From Nanobdellati archaeon (GTDB taxonomy: Archaea; Nanobdellota; Nanobdellia; Woesearchaeales; GCA-2686295), in assembly GCA_014384375.1 (NCBI GenBank), contig JACNFY010000016.1, forward strand, positions 1 through 60,655: 60,655 bases of DNA, read 5' to 3'. Under the pieces are notes generated by a model, which was given only the letters and a program-made list of their open reading frames with translations, was not told the origin of the DNA and made no database searches. Made by a program: the position numbers and the translations under genes. Below, piece by piece: positions 41,737-49,839 of this stretch. Each line of letters opens with the position of its first letter. Position 1 is the stretch's first letter.

Positions 41737-41769
41737 CAGAGTAAAAAATAAAAAAATTTATATACTCTG
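41737..41769. promoter_or_regulatory. Inverted repeat around promoter of lipoprotein C
   Basis: CAGAGTA (41737-41743) and TACTCTG (41763-41769) are perfect complements that flank the A/T-rich TATA-like AATTTATATA (about 41755-41764). It may be an operator or the end hairpin of the upstream transcript. A GGAGGT site at 41791-41796 serves the following gene. Confidence 0.4.
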
Positions 41770-41802
41770 ATAAGATAAGAATATTCGTTAGGAGGTTTAA
41801 AA

Positions 41803-42747
41803 ATGAGAAAACAATTTATTATTACTCTTGCATTGCTTTTGGTGTTAGCTTCTTGTGCCGACCAGACAGTCACTCCTTCCAATCAAAAGAGTTTTCTTGG
41901 AGGAACAATTGGTTTACTTGTTAGCTTTGTGGAAGGCGAGCCGCCTTCAGAAGTTACTGATGGTGGTGCGACTCCATTTACTGTTTCTGTAAAGCTTGAG
42001 AATAAAGGAGAAACTTTTGTAGATGCTACTGATGTGACATTAACATTGAAAGGAATAGATGCTGCTTCTTTTGGAGTAACAAATGCAGACCTCACAATGA
42101 ATCCTTCCGAAGATTTATTAGATAATGATATAAACCCAGATACTGGAGAAGCCATAAATTCTCCGCCTGTGTATGTTACTTTTTCACAGTTGAATTACCT
42201 AGGAGAATTATCAGGTAATCAGCCTTTTCCATTTGTTGTAGATGTTTGTTATAAATACCAAACAATGGCGACTTCACAGCTCTGCATAAAGGAGAACTTG
42301 CTTGATTCATCAGATACCAAGGTCTGTACAGTAACAGGCTCAAAGAATGTTCAGAATTCAGGAGCGCCTGTCCAGATATTAAACTTTGAAGAATTCTCAG
42401 CGGGCCAGAATGCTGTTTCTTTCTCTTTTAGGGTGAAGAATGTCGGAAATGGCTTGTTGTCAGCAGCAAGCTCTTCATGTGACCAAACACCTGCTAATAG
42501 AGATTATGTAACTGTAACTGTTGATAGTGGCTTGCAAGGACTAACATGTAGTGGGCTTTCGAATCCTTCAGAGAATGGAACTGCTTACTCAGGAGATGTA
42601 AAGTTGGCAACAGGTGAAAGACAGATAAGATGCACGCAACAACTAAGTGATGCAGACCAGACAGATAAAATTATGATTGTTGATTCATCTGTTGATTATG
42701 ATTACCAAGAATCAACACGCACAGATGTTTTAGTGAAACACATATAA
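41803..42747 (+). CDS. Lipoprotein C of envelope cluster
   Basis: This is the shortest of the three related lipoproteins (314 aa), lipobox VLASC (Cys18). Shared features: GGTIGLLVSF, GEPPSEVTD, PFTVSVKLENKGETF, DVCYKYQTMATSQLCIK, KVCTVTGSKNVQNSGAPVQI and FSFRVKNVGNGLL. It seems to be the minimal form of the family. It has its own promoter-like region and a GGAGGT site, so it may be more strongly made than A and B, for instance as the repeating part of a surface structure; that is inference. Confidence 0.7.
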   Translation: MRKQFIITLALLLVLASCADQTVTPSNQKSFLGGTIGLLVSFVEGEPPSEVTDGGATPFTVSVKLENKGETFVDATDVTLTLKGIDAASFGVTNADLTMNPSEDLLDNDINPDTGEAINSPPVYVTFSQLNYLGELSGNQPFPFVVDVCYKYQTMATSQLCIKENLLDSSDTKVCTVTGSKNVQNSGAPVQILNFEEFSAGQNAVSFSFRVKNVGNGLLSAASSSCDQTPANRDYVTVTVDSGLQGLTCSGLSNPSENGTAYSGDVKLATGERQIRCTQQLSDADQTDKIMIVDSSVDYDYQESTRTDVLVKHI

Positions 42748-42749
42748 TA

Positions 42750-43223
42750 TTGAACAGAGTACTAGTAGTTGACGACAAAAAGTATTACAGGGATATTCTT
42801 ACTGACTTTTTTCTAAATAGAGGATTCGATGTTAGAACAGCAATTAATGCTGATAATGCAAGAAGCAGATTTATGCAAGACGGATTATTTTCTTTGGTTA
42901 GCTCTGATTGTAAAATGCCTGATTTTAAATATGAAATGTCTAGAAAAGCAGGTTTAGAACTAATTGAAATGATAAGATTAATAGAACATGACAGGTATGG
43001 TGAACATTTTGAAATATATACCCCCATTGTTATGGTTACTGGTTCAACGATAAATCCTCAAGATATAGCTTATCCTAACTCAAGATTCTTAGGTGTAATT
43101 GAGAAAAGAGTTAATTGGAGAGGAGAAGAAGAAGTAGTAATTCCAAAACTTAAAGAACTTCTTGAACATTCAGGTTTAGAATCAGCTGTTTATCAACACG
43201 AACTTACTCAACAGACTTTCTAA
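42750..43223 (+). CDS. Orphan response-regulator receiver domain
   Basis: This 157-aa stand-alone CheY-like receiver has all key residues: D8/D9, phospho-acceptor D53 (SSDCKMPD), T97 and K119. It has an insertion around 58-68 and no output domain. The start is a TTG three bases after lipoprotein C, with no strong ribosome-binding site. No histidine kinase is in the window, and two-component proteins are rare in DPANN archaea. It ends 42 bases inside the convergent rfcS gene. Its partner and output are unknown; position suggests a link with the envelope cluster. Confidence 0.8.
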   Translation: MNRVLVVDDKKYYRDILTDFFLNRGFDVRTAINADNARSRFMQDGLFSLVSSDCKMPDFKYEMSRKAGLELIEMIRLIEHDRYGEHFEIYTPIVMVTGSTINPQDIAYPNSRFLGVIEKRVNWRGEEEVVIPKLKELLEHSGLESAVYQHELTQQTF

Positions 43224-44135
43224 TTGTATAAACTCATCACTTCCTTCTACCATTCTAAATTCTGCTTCTCCGCACTCTTTAACCATTTCAAGCTTTTTTC
43301 TGTCATCAATTTCAAGAGCCCATATCTCTTTCTGAATCTGCTTTATAATATCCAATCCAGATAAACCATATTCTAGCATTGTTTTCAGAAGTTCATTCTT
43401 TGCATTCACAAAATCTTTTTTTACACAGAAGGTTAATACTTCTTTCACTTCTTTTGGTCTGGCAACACTCGCCATTTCATATATTAGAGTTTCAGTGATT
43501 TTTTTACTAATAGCAGCAGATGCTTGTAAAATGTTTTCAACCCTTCTACAATCACCATCAGATATTTCGTAAAGAGCTTTCTTTGCTTTAGAATCAACAG
43601 TTAAACCTTCATTTTTCGCTATTTTATCAATTATGTTAAACAAGTCTTGTTTTGATAGAGGTTTGAATCTAAATACAGAACATCTCGATTGGATTGGATC
43701 GATGATTTTTGATGAATAATTACATGAAAGTATAAATCTGCATGTCTGGGTGTAGTTCTCCATTGTTCTTCTAAGGGCTTGCTGTGCTTCCTTTGTCAAC
43801 GCATCACATTCATCAAGATAAATGATTTTAAAAGGAACTTCTCCTATTGACCTTGTTCTTGCAAAGTTTTTGACCTTAACTCTTATAACATCGATTCCTC
43901 TCTCATCAGAAGCGTTTAGTTCTAGAAAGTTCTCCCTCCAATTACCTTTAAAGAGTTGTTTTGTAATAACAAGAGATAAACTTGTCTTTCCAATTCCTGC
44001 GGGCCCTGCAAACAAAAGGTGAGGCATGTTTTTTTGTCTGACAAAAGCTTCTGTTCTCTTTACAACTTCATTTTGGCCTTTAATTTCAGAGAATTTTTGA
44101 GGCCTATATTTCTCAGTCCAAATAGCTGTATCCAT
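43182..44135 (-). CDS. rfcS: Replication factor C small subunit
   Basis: This 317-aa AAA+ subunit belongs to the clamp loader that places PCNA on DNA. Walker A is GPAGIGKTS (about 44-52), Walker B is IIYLDECDAL (about 105), the arginine finger is in IQSRCSVFRF (about 148). Length is normal. The large subunit is not in the window. A TTTTATAAAC box (44157-44166, minus strand) gives a leaderless start. The 3' end overlaps the receiver gene tail-to-tail. Confidence 0.96.
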   Translation of the reverse strand: MDTAIWTEKYRPQKFSEIKGQNEVVKRTEAFVRQKNMPHLLFAGPAGIGKTSLSLVITKQLFKGNWRENFLELNASDERGIDVIRVKVKNFARTRSIGEVPFKIIYLDECDALTKEAQQALRRTMENYTQTCRFILSCNYSSKIIDPIQSRCSVFRFKPLSKQDLFNIIDKIAKNEGLTVDSKAKKALYEISDGDCRRVENILQASAAISKKITETLIYEMASVARPKEVKEVLTFCVKKDFVNAKNELLKTMLEYGLSGLDIIKQIQKEIWALEIDDRKKLEMVKECGEAEFRMVEGSDEFIQLESLLSKFVLINS

Positions 44136-44175
44136 GCCTCGAAAGAATAAAGAACTGTTTATAAAACTTGTTGAA

Positions 44176-44439
44176 TTAAACTATGTCTTCTTCGGCGACA
44201 ACAAGAAAGTCACCAATTGCTATGACTGCGCTGAAAGGTATTAGAATTTCTCCTTCATTTGTTTTTTCTAGCTCAAGTTTTTCAGTGTAAGAAGAAGGGT
44301 TTGCTAGAACCATATGTATAAGTTCACCAGAACTTGTTTCGAAAACAATGTCTCCAACCTCGCCGAATTTCTTTCCTGTTTTAGAAACAACTGTCTTTCC
44401 AATCAGCTGTTTTGAAAACTTTTTTTCTTCTTCTGCCAT
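44176..44439 (-). CDS. PRC-barrel domain protein
   Basis: This 87-aa protein is a single PRC barrel: LIGKTVVSKTGKKFGEVGDI followed by VFETSSGELIHMVLA and ILIPFSAVIAIGDFLVV. Such short archaeal barrels include the CdpB-type cell-division proteins that bind SepF in haloarchaea, and RNA-processing or photosynthesis-related proteins elsewhere; the role here is open. It stands upstream of rfcS with 40 bases between. Confidence 0.85.
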   Translation of the reverse strand: MAEEEKKFSKQLIGKTVVSKTGKKFGEVGDIVFETSSGELIHMVLANPSSYTEKLELEKTNEGEILIPFSAVIAIGDFLVVAEEDIV

Positions 44440-44557
44440 TGAACCACCCTGAAATGATAATAATCAAAAATTACAACATTATTGAGTGACAGCAAGTATT
44501 TAAAACTTTTGTTTTTAAGAGGAATCCCCGAATATGTTTCGAACGATTTCACAAAAG

Positions 44558-44567
44558 ATTTATAAAA
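44558..44567 (+). promoter_or_regulatory. TATA-like box of CARF-like gene
   Basis: ATTTATAAAA lies about 26 bases before the ATG at 44589; leaderless expression is inferred. Confidence 0.45.
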
Positions 44568-44588
44568 AATAAGCAATGATTTTTTTCT

Positions 44589-44966
44589 ATGACTTCATTA
44601 GTGGCTTGTTTATCAAGTGGTAAAGGTACTTGGGCACAACTAATAGAAATAATCCGCGGAGCACAATGGGATGACGTTTTTTTGATAACAAACGAATTTG
44701 GGAAAGAGAAATTCAAAGAAAAAAATGTTAAATTAGTAATCCTTGATTTGAACAAATCTCCCAACATTCTATCAGATGAGATAGTAGATGCTTTGCATGA
44801 AAAAGATCTTGGAACAGAAGTAGCCATTAATATTTCTTCAGGAACAGGGAATGAACACATGGCTTTACTATCAGCAATCCTTAAGTTGGGATTAGGAGTT
44901 AGATTTGTATTCTCAAAGAACGGAAAAGTTGAGGAATTAAAGTTGTTTAAGTTTTCTTTTGACTGA
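44589..44966 (+). CDS. CARF-like Rossmann-fold protein, unknown
   Basis: This 125-aa protein looks like one alpha/beta Rossmann domain: VACLSSGKGTW (5-15), VFLITNEFG (30-38), VKLVILDL, and INISSGTGNEHMALLSAILK (80-99) followed by LGLGVRFVFS. The order, and the Ser/Gly-Thr-Gly turn before a long helix, resemble CARF domains, the sensors of cyclic oligoadenylate in CRISPR systems. No effector domain, CRISPR array or cas operon is present. It may sense a nucleotide in another context. It ends 20 bases inside the convergent methyltransferase gene. Confidence 0.5.
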   Translation: MTSLVACLSSGKGTWAQLIEIIRGAQWDDVFLITNEFGKEKFKEKNVKLVILDLNKSPNILSDEIVDALHEKDLGTEVAINISSGTGNEHMALLSAILKLGLGVRFVFSKNGKVEELKLFKFSFD

Positions 44967-45540
44967 TGTATACTCTGTATCCAGAACTCTTAACTATCTC
45001 TTTGACATTTCCAAAGGTTGAATTCATTTTCTCAGACAAAGTTTTCCCGCCTTTGTTATGTCTTGCAACAAGCTCGAGCAAACCACTTTTATTCAAATGT
45101 TCAAAGGAATCTTCTATTAGTTTGAAACAAACCTCTTTCCCAGCTACTTGAGGAGGATTTAATAGTATAGCATCAAATGATTCTTCAATTTTTTCAAACC
45201 CATCAGAACATATTACCTCAACATCAAGATTATTTAGATTAGCATTTTTCTTTGTTAGATAAACTGCTCTTTTGTTAACATCACTCATAACAACATTTGT
45301 TTTTGGAAAAACTTTCTTAACATAAATTCCGACAACACCCATTCCACAACCTAAGTCAAGTACTTTCCAATTATTTTTTACAATAAGATTTTTCAGCAAG
45401 ACTTCAGTTCCTTTATCAAGCTTCTTCTTAGAAAAAATTCCTGAACCAGAAAAGAGTTGGAAAAAAATATTTCCAATCCGAATATTTATTTCTCTAAGGT
45501 TTAAATCAGATGTTTGCTTTTTAGAGTAGTAGTGAGGCAT
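44947..45540 (-). CDS. RsmC/MTS-type methyltransferase
   Basis: This 197-aa class I SAM methyltransferase has VLDLGCGMGVVGIYVKK (about 59-75) and the N-P-P-x motif AILLNPPQVAGKE (about 125), which places it with the MTS/RsmC family acting on the exocyclic amine of rRNA or tRNA bases. It may modify 16S rRNA like RsmC, but only the single MTS domain is present. It is the last gene of a three-gene minus unit, one base after the preceding membrane protein. Confidence 0.85.
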   Translation of the reverse strand: MPHYYSKKQTSDLNLREINIRIGNIFFQLFSGSGIFSKKKLDKGTEVLLKNLIVKNNWKVLDLGCGMGVVGIYVKKVFPKTNVVMSDVNKRAVYLTKKNANLNNLDVEVICSDGFEKIEESFDAILLNPPQVAGKEVCFKLIEDSFEHLNKSGLLELVARHNKGGKTLSEKMNSTFGNVKEIVKSSGYRVYISQKKT

Positions 45541-45541
45541 T

Positions 45542-46147
45542 TTACATTATTTTCAAGAGATGATAAGCAAAAGCGTCAGCAACATTGATAGGATGTTCTT
45601 CTTTGAATTCCAATATAATACACCTTCCACTGCTGCTAACAAGGTTTTTATCACTTCTTTCAAAGGAAATAACAACTGTGTTTTCATCCGCATCATCACA
45701 GGTTGCAAAAGGTAAATTTTCAAATTCTTCATTAACAGCACTTGTTGTAGGTATTCTAAGCAAGTGAAATCTTTCTCCGGTTAGTTTAGATATCTCAATT
45801 CCTGCAAGAGCGATTTCTGAGCTACTATTATTAGGAACACTTATTATTATGTTTTCAGGTCTGTTCTTCCATATTATGTCTTCAATGTTATCTTCCACAA
45901 TTATATCTTCTAGTTCTCTCGGATGATGGTAAAAAGGTATATTATAAGGAATTTTTCCGATTTGTATCTGGGTGTACCAGAATCCTTCATTTTTGTCAAA
46001 GTAAAAAGGAAAGTTATTATAGTTGTCTTTAGTTAGTTTTTTTTGAGTATTATATCTTCCAAAGAAAATTAATACTGAGAAAAAAGCAACTAGTATTATT
46101 AAAGTAATAATAAATTGTTTTGTACTCTTATTCTTTTTTCTAGCCAT
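45542..46147 (-). CDS. Single-pass membrane protein, paralogue of neighbour
   Basis: This 201-aa protein has a basic N-terminus and one membrane helix (about 12-29), then an exterior domain. The end resembles the next gene upstream: CDDADENTVVISFE and, after about 20 residues, CIILEF with a final helix DAFAYHLLKIM. Two Cys are at equivalent places in both. The gene overlaps its paralogue by 8 bases. No family is recognised; a heterodimer is possible. Confidence 0.6.
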   Translation of the reverse strand: MARKKNKSTKQFIITLIILVAFFSVLIFFGRYNTQKKLTKDNYNNFPFYFDKNEGFWYTQIQIGKIPYNIPFYHHPRELEDIIVEDNIEDIIWKNRPENIIISVPNNSSSEIALAGIEISKLTGERFHLLRIPTTSAVNEEFENLPFATCDDADENTVVISFERSDKNLVSSSGRCIILEFKEEHPINVADAFAYHLLKIM

Positions 46148-46724
46148 TTATAACCCCATAATAAGTATACACAAGTAAATCCCTTATTTTAAAGAAGTCA
46201 ATTGTTTGTCCATTTAGGACTATACAGTTATTTTTATCAACAATAGAAGTCTGGTTTGAGACATTAAAGTATATTACAGGGACAAAGAGAGTGGCATTTT
46301 CGCAGCTGATAGTTGGAAGAAAATAAATCTCTGATTTCTTAGTCACTGCACTTACAATTACAGAATTCAATGTTGTTTGTAAGTCATTCCTAACAGTGTC
46401 AATATAAAGAAGATTTTGCATATCGGTTTCAGGATCGAAGGTTAGGTACATCATAGGCGATAAAATCTTATTCTTAAGATTTGGAGAAGTATTGATTGTT
46501 AGAAGTGTTTGGGGAAGAAAATTAAAACCTTTTTTTTGATTGTTTATTTTAGTAACAAAAATATTTTCTTCACGAATAAATTTGTATCCGTTGTACTCCC
46601 ATCTTTCGCCACCTCTACTACCTATTAAAATACCCATTATACCAAAAGTCATTATAAATACAAGAAGGGTACCCATCCAAAACTTTTTTCTCCTTTCTTT
46701 TCTAGTTTCTATCCTTCTAAGCAT
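46140..46724 (-). CDS. Single-pass membrane protein, unknown
   Basis: This 194-aa protein has an Arg/Lys-rich start, one membrane helix (about 17-34) and an exterior domain. CENATLFVPVIYFNVSN and CIVL with a final helix RDLLVYTYYGVI match the downstream paralogue. Its promoter shares the 74-bp divergent region with alaS, and a TATTTAAATA box at 46745-46754 gives a leaderless start. Function unknown. Confidence 0.6.
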   Translation of the reverse strand: MLRRIETRKERRKKFWMGTLLVFIMTFGIMGILIGSRGGERWEYNGYKFIREENIFVTKINNQKKGFNFLPQTLLTINTSPNLKNKILSPMMYLTFDPETDMQNLLYIDTVRNDLQTTLNSVIVSAVTKKSEIYFLPTISCENATLFVPVIYFNVSNQTSIVDKNNCIVLNGQTIDFFKIRDLLVYTYYGVING

Positions 46725-46744
46725 GTTTTTCAGAATAAAAGGTT

Positions 46745-46778
46745 TATTTAAATAGTTTGTTCAAAAGCTTTAAATATC
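46745..46778. promoter_or_regulatory. Divergent promoters of alaS and membrane protein 46724
   Basis: TATTTAAATA (46745-46754) is at leaderless distance from the minus-strand ATG at 46724; CTTTAAATATC (46768-46778) is at the same distance from the plus-strand ATG at 46799. The two core promoters are back to back. Confidence 0.5.
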
Positions 46779-46798
46779 ATCCATTTTTTGTAGTCAGT

Positions 46799-49330
46799 AT
46801 GTTGCCAGATAAGGAGATAAAGAAAAAATTCCAACCAGTATTTTGGAAAAACCCTGAAAAGTACTATCCTATAGAAGTTTTAAAAGGAGAGGGCTTTACC
46901 AGAAAAATCTGTTCTTCATGTAAAAAACCTTTCTGGACAACTACTGCTAGAAATACTTGTGGAGATCCTGCATGTAGCAAAGAATTTGGATTCATAGGTA
47001 GCACTCCTGCCAAGAAAAAGCTTGGCTATGTTGATGTCTGGACAGAGTTTGCTAAGATGTTCAAGAAATTTGGTTATACTCCTATAAAGCGTTATCCTGT
47101 TGTTTCAAGATGGAATTCTACAATGGAATATACTAATGCTTCTATAGCAGCTTTTCAGCCATATGTTATATCTGGTGAGATAAAACCTCCTGCAAATCCT
47201 TTAGTTATTCCACAATTCTGTTTAAGATTCAGTGATGTTGACAATGTTGGAATAACAGGTAGTCACAACACAGGGTTTGTTATGATAGGACAACACATGT
47301 TTGTTCCACCAGAAGAATGGGATCAGAATGAAGTCTTTAGACATATACATACATGGGTTAATAAAGGAATTGGATTGCCAAACAGAGAAGTAACCTATCA
47401 TGAAGATGCGTGGGCTGGCGGTGGGAACTTTGGTTGTTGTATGGAGTTCTTTTCAAGAGGTTGTGAGCTAGGAAACCAAGTTTATATGCTTTATGAACAA
47501 ACAAATAAAAGCTACAAAGAGCTCAGTATAAAGGTTTTGGATATGGGTATGGGTCAGGAGAGAAATGCTTGGTTTAGTCAGGGAACTAATACTATGTATG
47601 ATGCTATATTTCCAACAGTCCTTAAGAAATTAAGACAAAAGACAGGAATAAAAATTGATGAAAAAATAATGAAAAGATATGTTCCTTACTCTGGCTTGTT
47701 AAATCTTGATGAAGTCAAGAATATTGAGACTTCATGGAAGATTGTTGCAAAAAAAGCAGGTGTTGATGTTAAATATTTGAAAGAATTGATTATTCCAGTT
47801 TCAGGCATTTATTCTTTGGCAGAACATTCACGCTCTTTACTTGTTGCTCTTTCAGACGGAGCACTTCCAAGTAATGTTGGGGGAGGATACAATCTAAGAA
47901 TGATTCTAAGAAGAGCGTTATCATTTATCGATAGAAATGGCTGGAACGTTTCATTGAATGATACTTGTGAATGGCATGCAGATTATTTGAAAAAAATATT
48001 TCCTGAATTATCTGAAAATTTGTCTGAGGTCAATGAAATACTGGATGTTGAGAGGAAAAAATACTTTGAAACCAAGAAAAGAAATAAGCAGATTATTTCA
48101 CAAATAATAAAGAAGGAGATTTCTGAGAAGAAACTTATAGAATTGTATGATAGTCATGGCATAACCCCCGATCAAGTTGTTGAAAAAGCAAAAGCACAGA
48201 AAAAGAAAATTGTTGTACCTGAGAATTTCTATGGAATGGTTGCTGAGAGACATGAAGTTCAAGAACAGCAGACACAAACACAGAAAGAAATAACTTTAGA
48301 TTTGAAAGGAATCTCAAATACAGAAGCATTGTACTTTGATCATTATGACTTTACAAATTTCAAAGCAGTAGTTTTGAAAATCATAGATAAATTTGTGGTT
48401 CTTGACAAGACTGCGTTCTACCCAACATCTGGAGGGCAGGTTAATGATAAAGGAACACTTGGAAAGCACGAAGTTGTAGATGTCTTTAAGCAAGGAGGGA
48501 TTATAGTTCATACATTAATTGGAAAACCTTCTTTCAAAGAGGGAGATTTTGTGTATGGGAAGATAGATCCTGGCAGGAGAGTGCAACTTGCTCAGCATCA
48601 CACAGGAACACATATACTAAATGGTGCTGCTAAGAAGCTACTTGGAAATCATGTTTGGCAGGCAGGAGCTGCTAAGTTTATGGATAAAGCAAGGTTAGAT
48701 ATAACCCATTATGACCAATTAACACCAGAACAAGTGAAGAAAATAGAAGAAATAGCCAACAACGTCATAAAACAGGATTTGCCTGTATACAAATCTTTTA
48801 TGCCAAGAGAATTAGCTGAAACAAAGTATGGTTTTACAATCTATCAGGGAGGAGCAGTTCCAGGAAGAAAACTGAGGATTGTGGAAATACTGAACTTTGA
48901 TGTTGAAGCCTGTGGAGGAACTCATCTTAATCTGACAGGAGAATGCAAGATATTAAAGATACTCAAAACAAGCAAAGTACAAGATGGCATAATAAGAATC
49001 GAATTTGTGTGTGGCAATGCAGCTTATAAGCATATTGAACAGCAAGAAAAACTCATTAAAGAAATAACAAAGCTCTTGAAGTGTAAAGAGGAAGAGATCG
49101 TTTTCAGGGTTGAAGAGTTATTCCAGAAATGGAAGCAAGCAAAGAAAGCAGTCAAGAAAAACAAGAAATTACCTTTAAAAGAGTTAGAGTTAACTTCTAA
49201 AAAGAAATTCTCAGGAGATGTAATTACAAAAGCAGCTGAAGTTTTAAGAACCCAACCAGCGCATCTTCCTAAAACAATAAGCAGGTTTTTACAAGACTTA
49301 GAAGAAACAAAGAAGAAACTTAGTGAATAA
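46799..49330 (+). CDS. alaS: Alanyl-tRNA synthetase
   Basis: This is an archaeal-type AlaRS of 843 aa. The N-terminal archaeal zinc-like part has CSSCKKPFWTT and CGDPAC; class II core motifs include YTNASIAAFQPYV and LRFSDVDNVGITG. The editing domain has HHTGTHILNGAAKKLLG and the metal-binding C-G-G-T-H in VEACGGTHLN. The C-terminal C-Ala part is short. I chose the ATG at 46799, 26 bases after a TATA-like box; the frame is open for 14 more codons upstream, but that part lies in the promoter. It ends 11 bases inside the convergent regulator. Confidence 0.96.
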   Translation: MLPDKEIKKKFQPVFWKNPEKYYPIEVLKGEGFTRKICSSCKKPFWTTTARNTCGDPACSKEFGFIGSTPAKKKLGYVDVWTEFAKMFKKFGYTPIKRYPVVSRWNSTMEYTNASIAAFQPYVISGEIKPPANPLVIPQFCLRFSDVDNVGITGSHNTGFVMIGQHMFVPPEEWDQNEVFRHIHTWVNKGIGLPNREVTYHEDAWAGGGNFGCCMEFFSRGCELGNQVYMLYEQTNKSYKELSIKVLDMGMGQERNAWFSQGTNTMYDAIFPTVLKKLRQKTGIKIDEKIMKRYVPYSGLLNLDEVKNIETSWKIVAKKAGVDVKYLKELIIPVSGIYSLAEHSRSLLVALSDGALPSNVGGGYNLRMILRRALSFIDRNGWNVSLNDTCEWHADYLKKIFPELSENLSEVNEILDVERKKYFETKKRNKQIISQIIKKEISEKKLIELYDSHGITPDQVVEKAKAQKKKIVVPENFYGMVAERHEVQEQQTQTQKEITLDLKGISNTEALYFDHYDFTNFKAVVLKIIDKFVVLDKTAFYPTSGGQVNDKGTLGKHEVVDVFKQGGIIVHTLIGKPSFKEGDFVYGKIDPGRRVQLAQHHTGTHILNGAAKKLLGNHVWQAGAAKFMDKARLDITHYDQLTPEQVKKIEEIANNVIKQDLPVYKSFMPRELAETKYGFTIYQGGAVPGRKLRIVEILNFDVEACGGTHLNLTGECKILKILKTSKVQDGIIRIEFVCGNAAYKHIEQQEKLIKEITKLLKCKEEEIVFRVEELFQKWKQAKKAVKKNKKLPLKELELTSKKKFSGDVITKAAEVLRTQPAHLPKTISRFLQDLEETKKKLSE

Positions 49331-49751
49331 GCAGGAGTTTCTCTTTGAAAGCCTCTGCGCAGTGAGAGCAGCAAAATACTTTATCTTCATTACCGATTAT
49401 TTCACTATGACCGCCATTATAGATTTTGCACGGGCAATGAGAACATGTAGAGATTCTTTTTTCTATTACTGTATCTATCACTCCATCTAATTTACTAAAT
49501 ACGACTTCAACGAAATTCTCACCGTTCTTGGTTAGATAGTACCTTTTTTTATCTCTTTGTTCTACACTCTTGCAAGCAATAAATTTGTTGTCTTCAAGTG
49601 ATTTCAAGAAAGGATAAACATGGCTCGCGCTTATGCTGCGATTCATCTTGTTTTCTAGTTCTTTTATTATTTCATAGCCGTGTTTCGGACCATTATTTAG
49701 AAGGCATAAAGTGTAAAGTTTAACTACACTGTTTATCTTAACTTTTGGCAT
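49320..49751 (-). CDS. PadR-like regulator with C-terminal Cys cluster
   Basis: This 143-aa protein has a PadR-type winged helix (about 10-85: HGYEIIKELENKMNRSISAS then HVYPFLKSLED) and a C-terminal metal-binding-like module CSHCPCKIYNGG ... VFCCSHCAEAFKEK (about 103-138). The second part looks like a TRASH-type domain, so it may sense a metal such as copper or zinc. No metal transporter is next to it. A TTTTAAATG box near 49776 is the likely promoter. Confidence 0.8.
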   Translation of the reverse strand: MPKVKINSVVKLYTLCLLNNGPKHGYEIIKELENKMNRSISASHVYPFLKSLEDNKFIACKSVEQRDKKRYYLTKNGENFVEVVFSKLDGVIDTVIEKRISTCSHCPCKIYNGGHSEIIGNEDKVFCCSHCAEAFKEKLLLIH

Positions 49752-49839
49752 ATCATAGAGAATTGATGTCTCATTTAAAAACCTAACTGATGATTTTAGA
49801 AACCTTTTTAAATTGAAAATAAAGAGTTAGATTAAGGCA

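Noticed and set aside
46757-46798. 14-codon N-terminal extension of AlaRS
   Set aside because: It contains the TATA-like box; the ATG at 46799 fits the archaeal family start.
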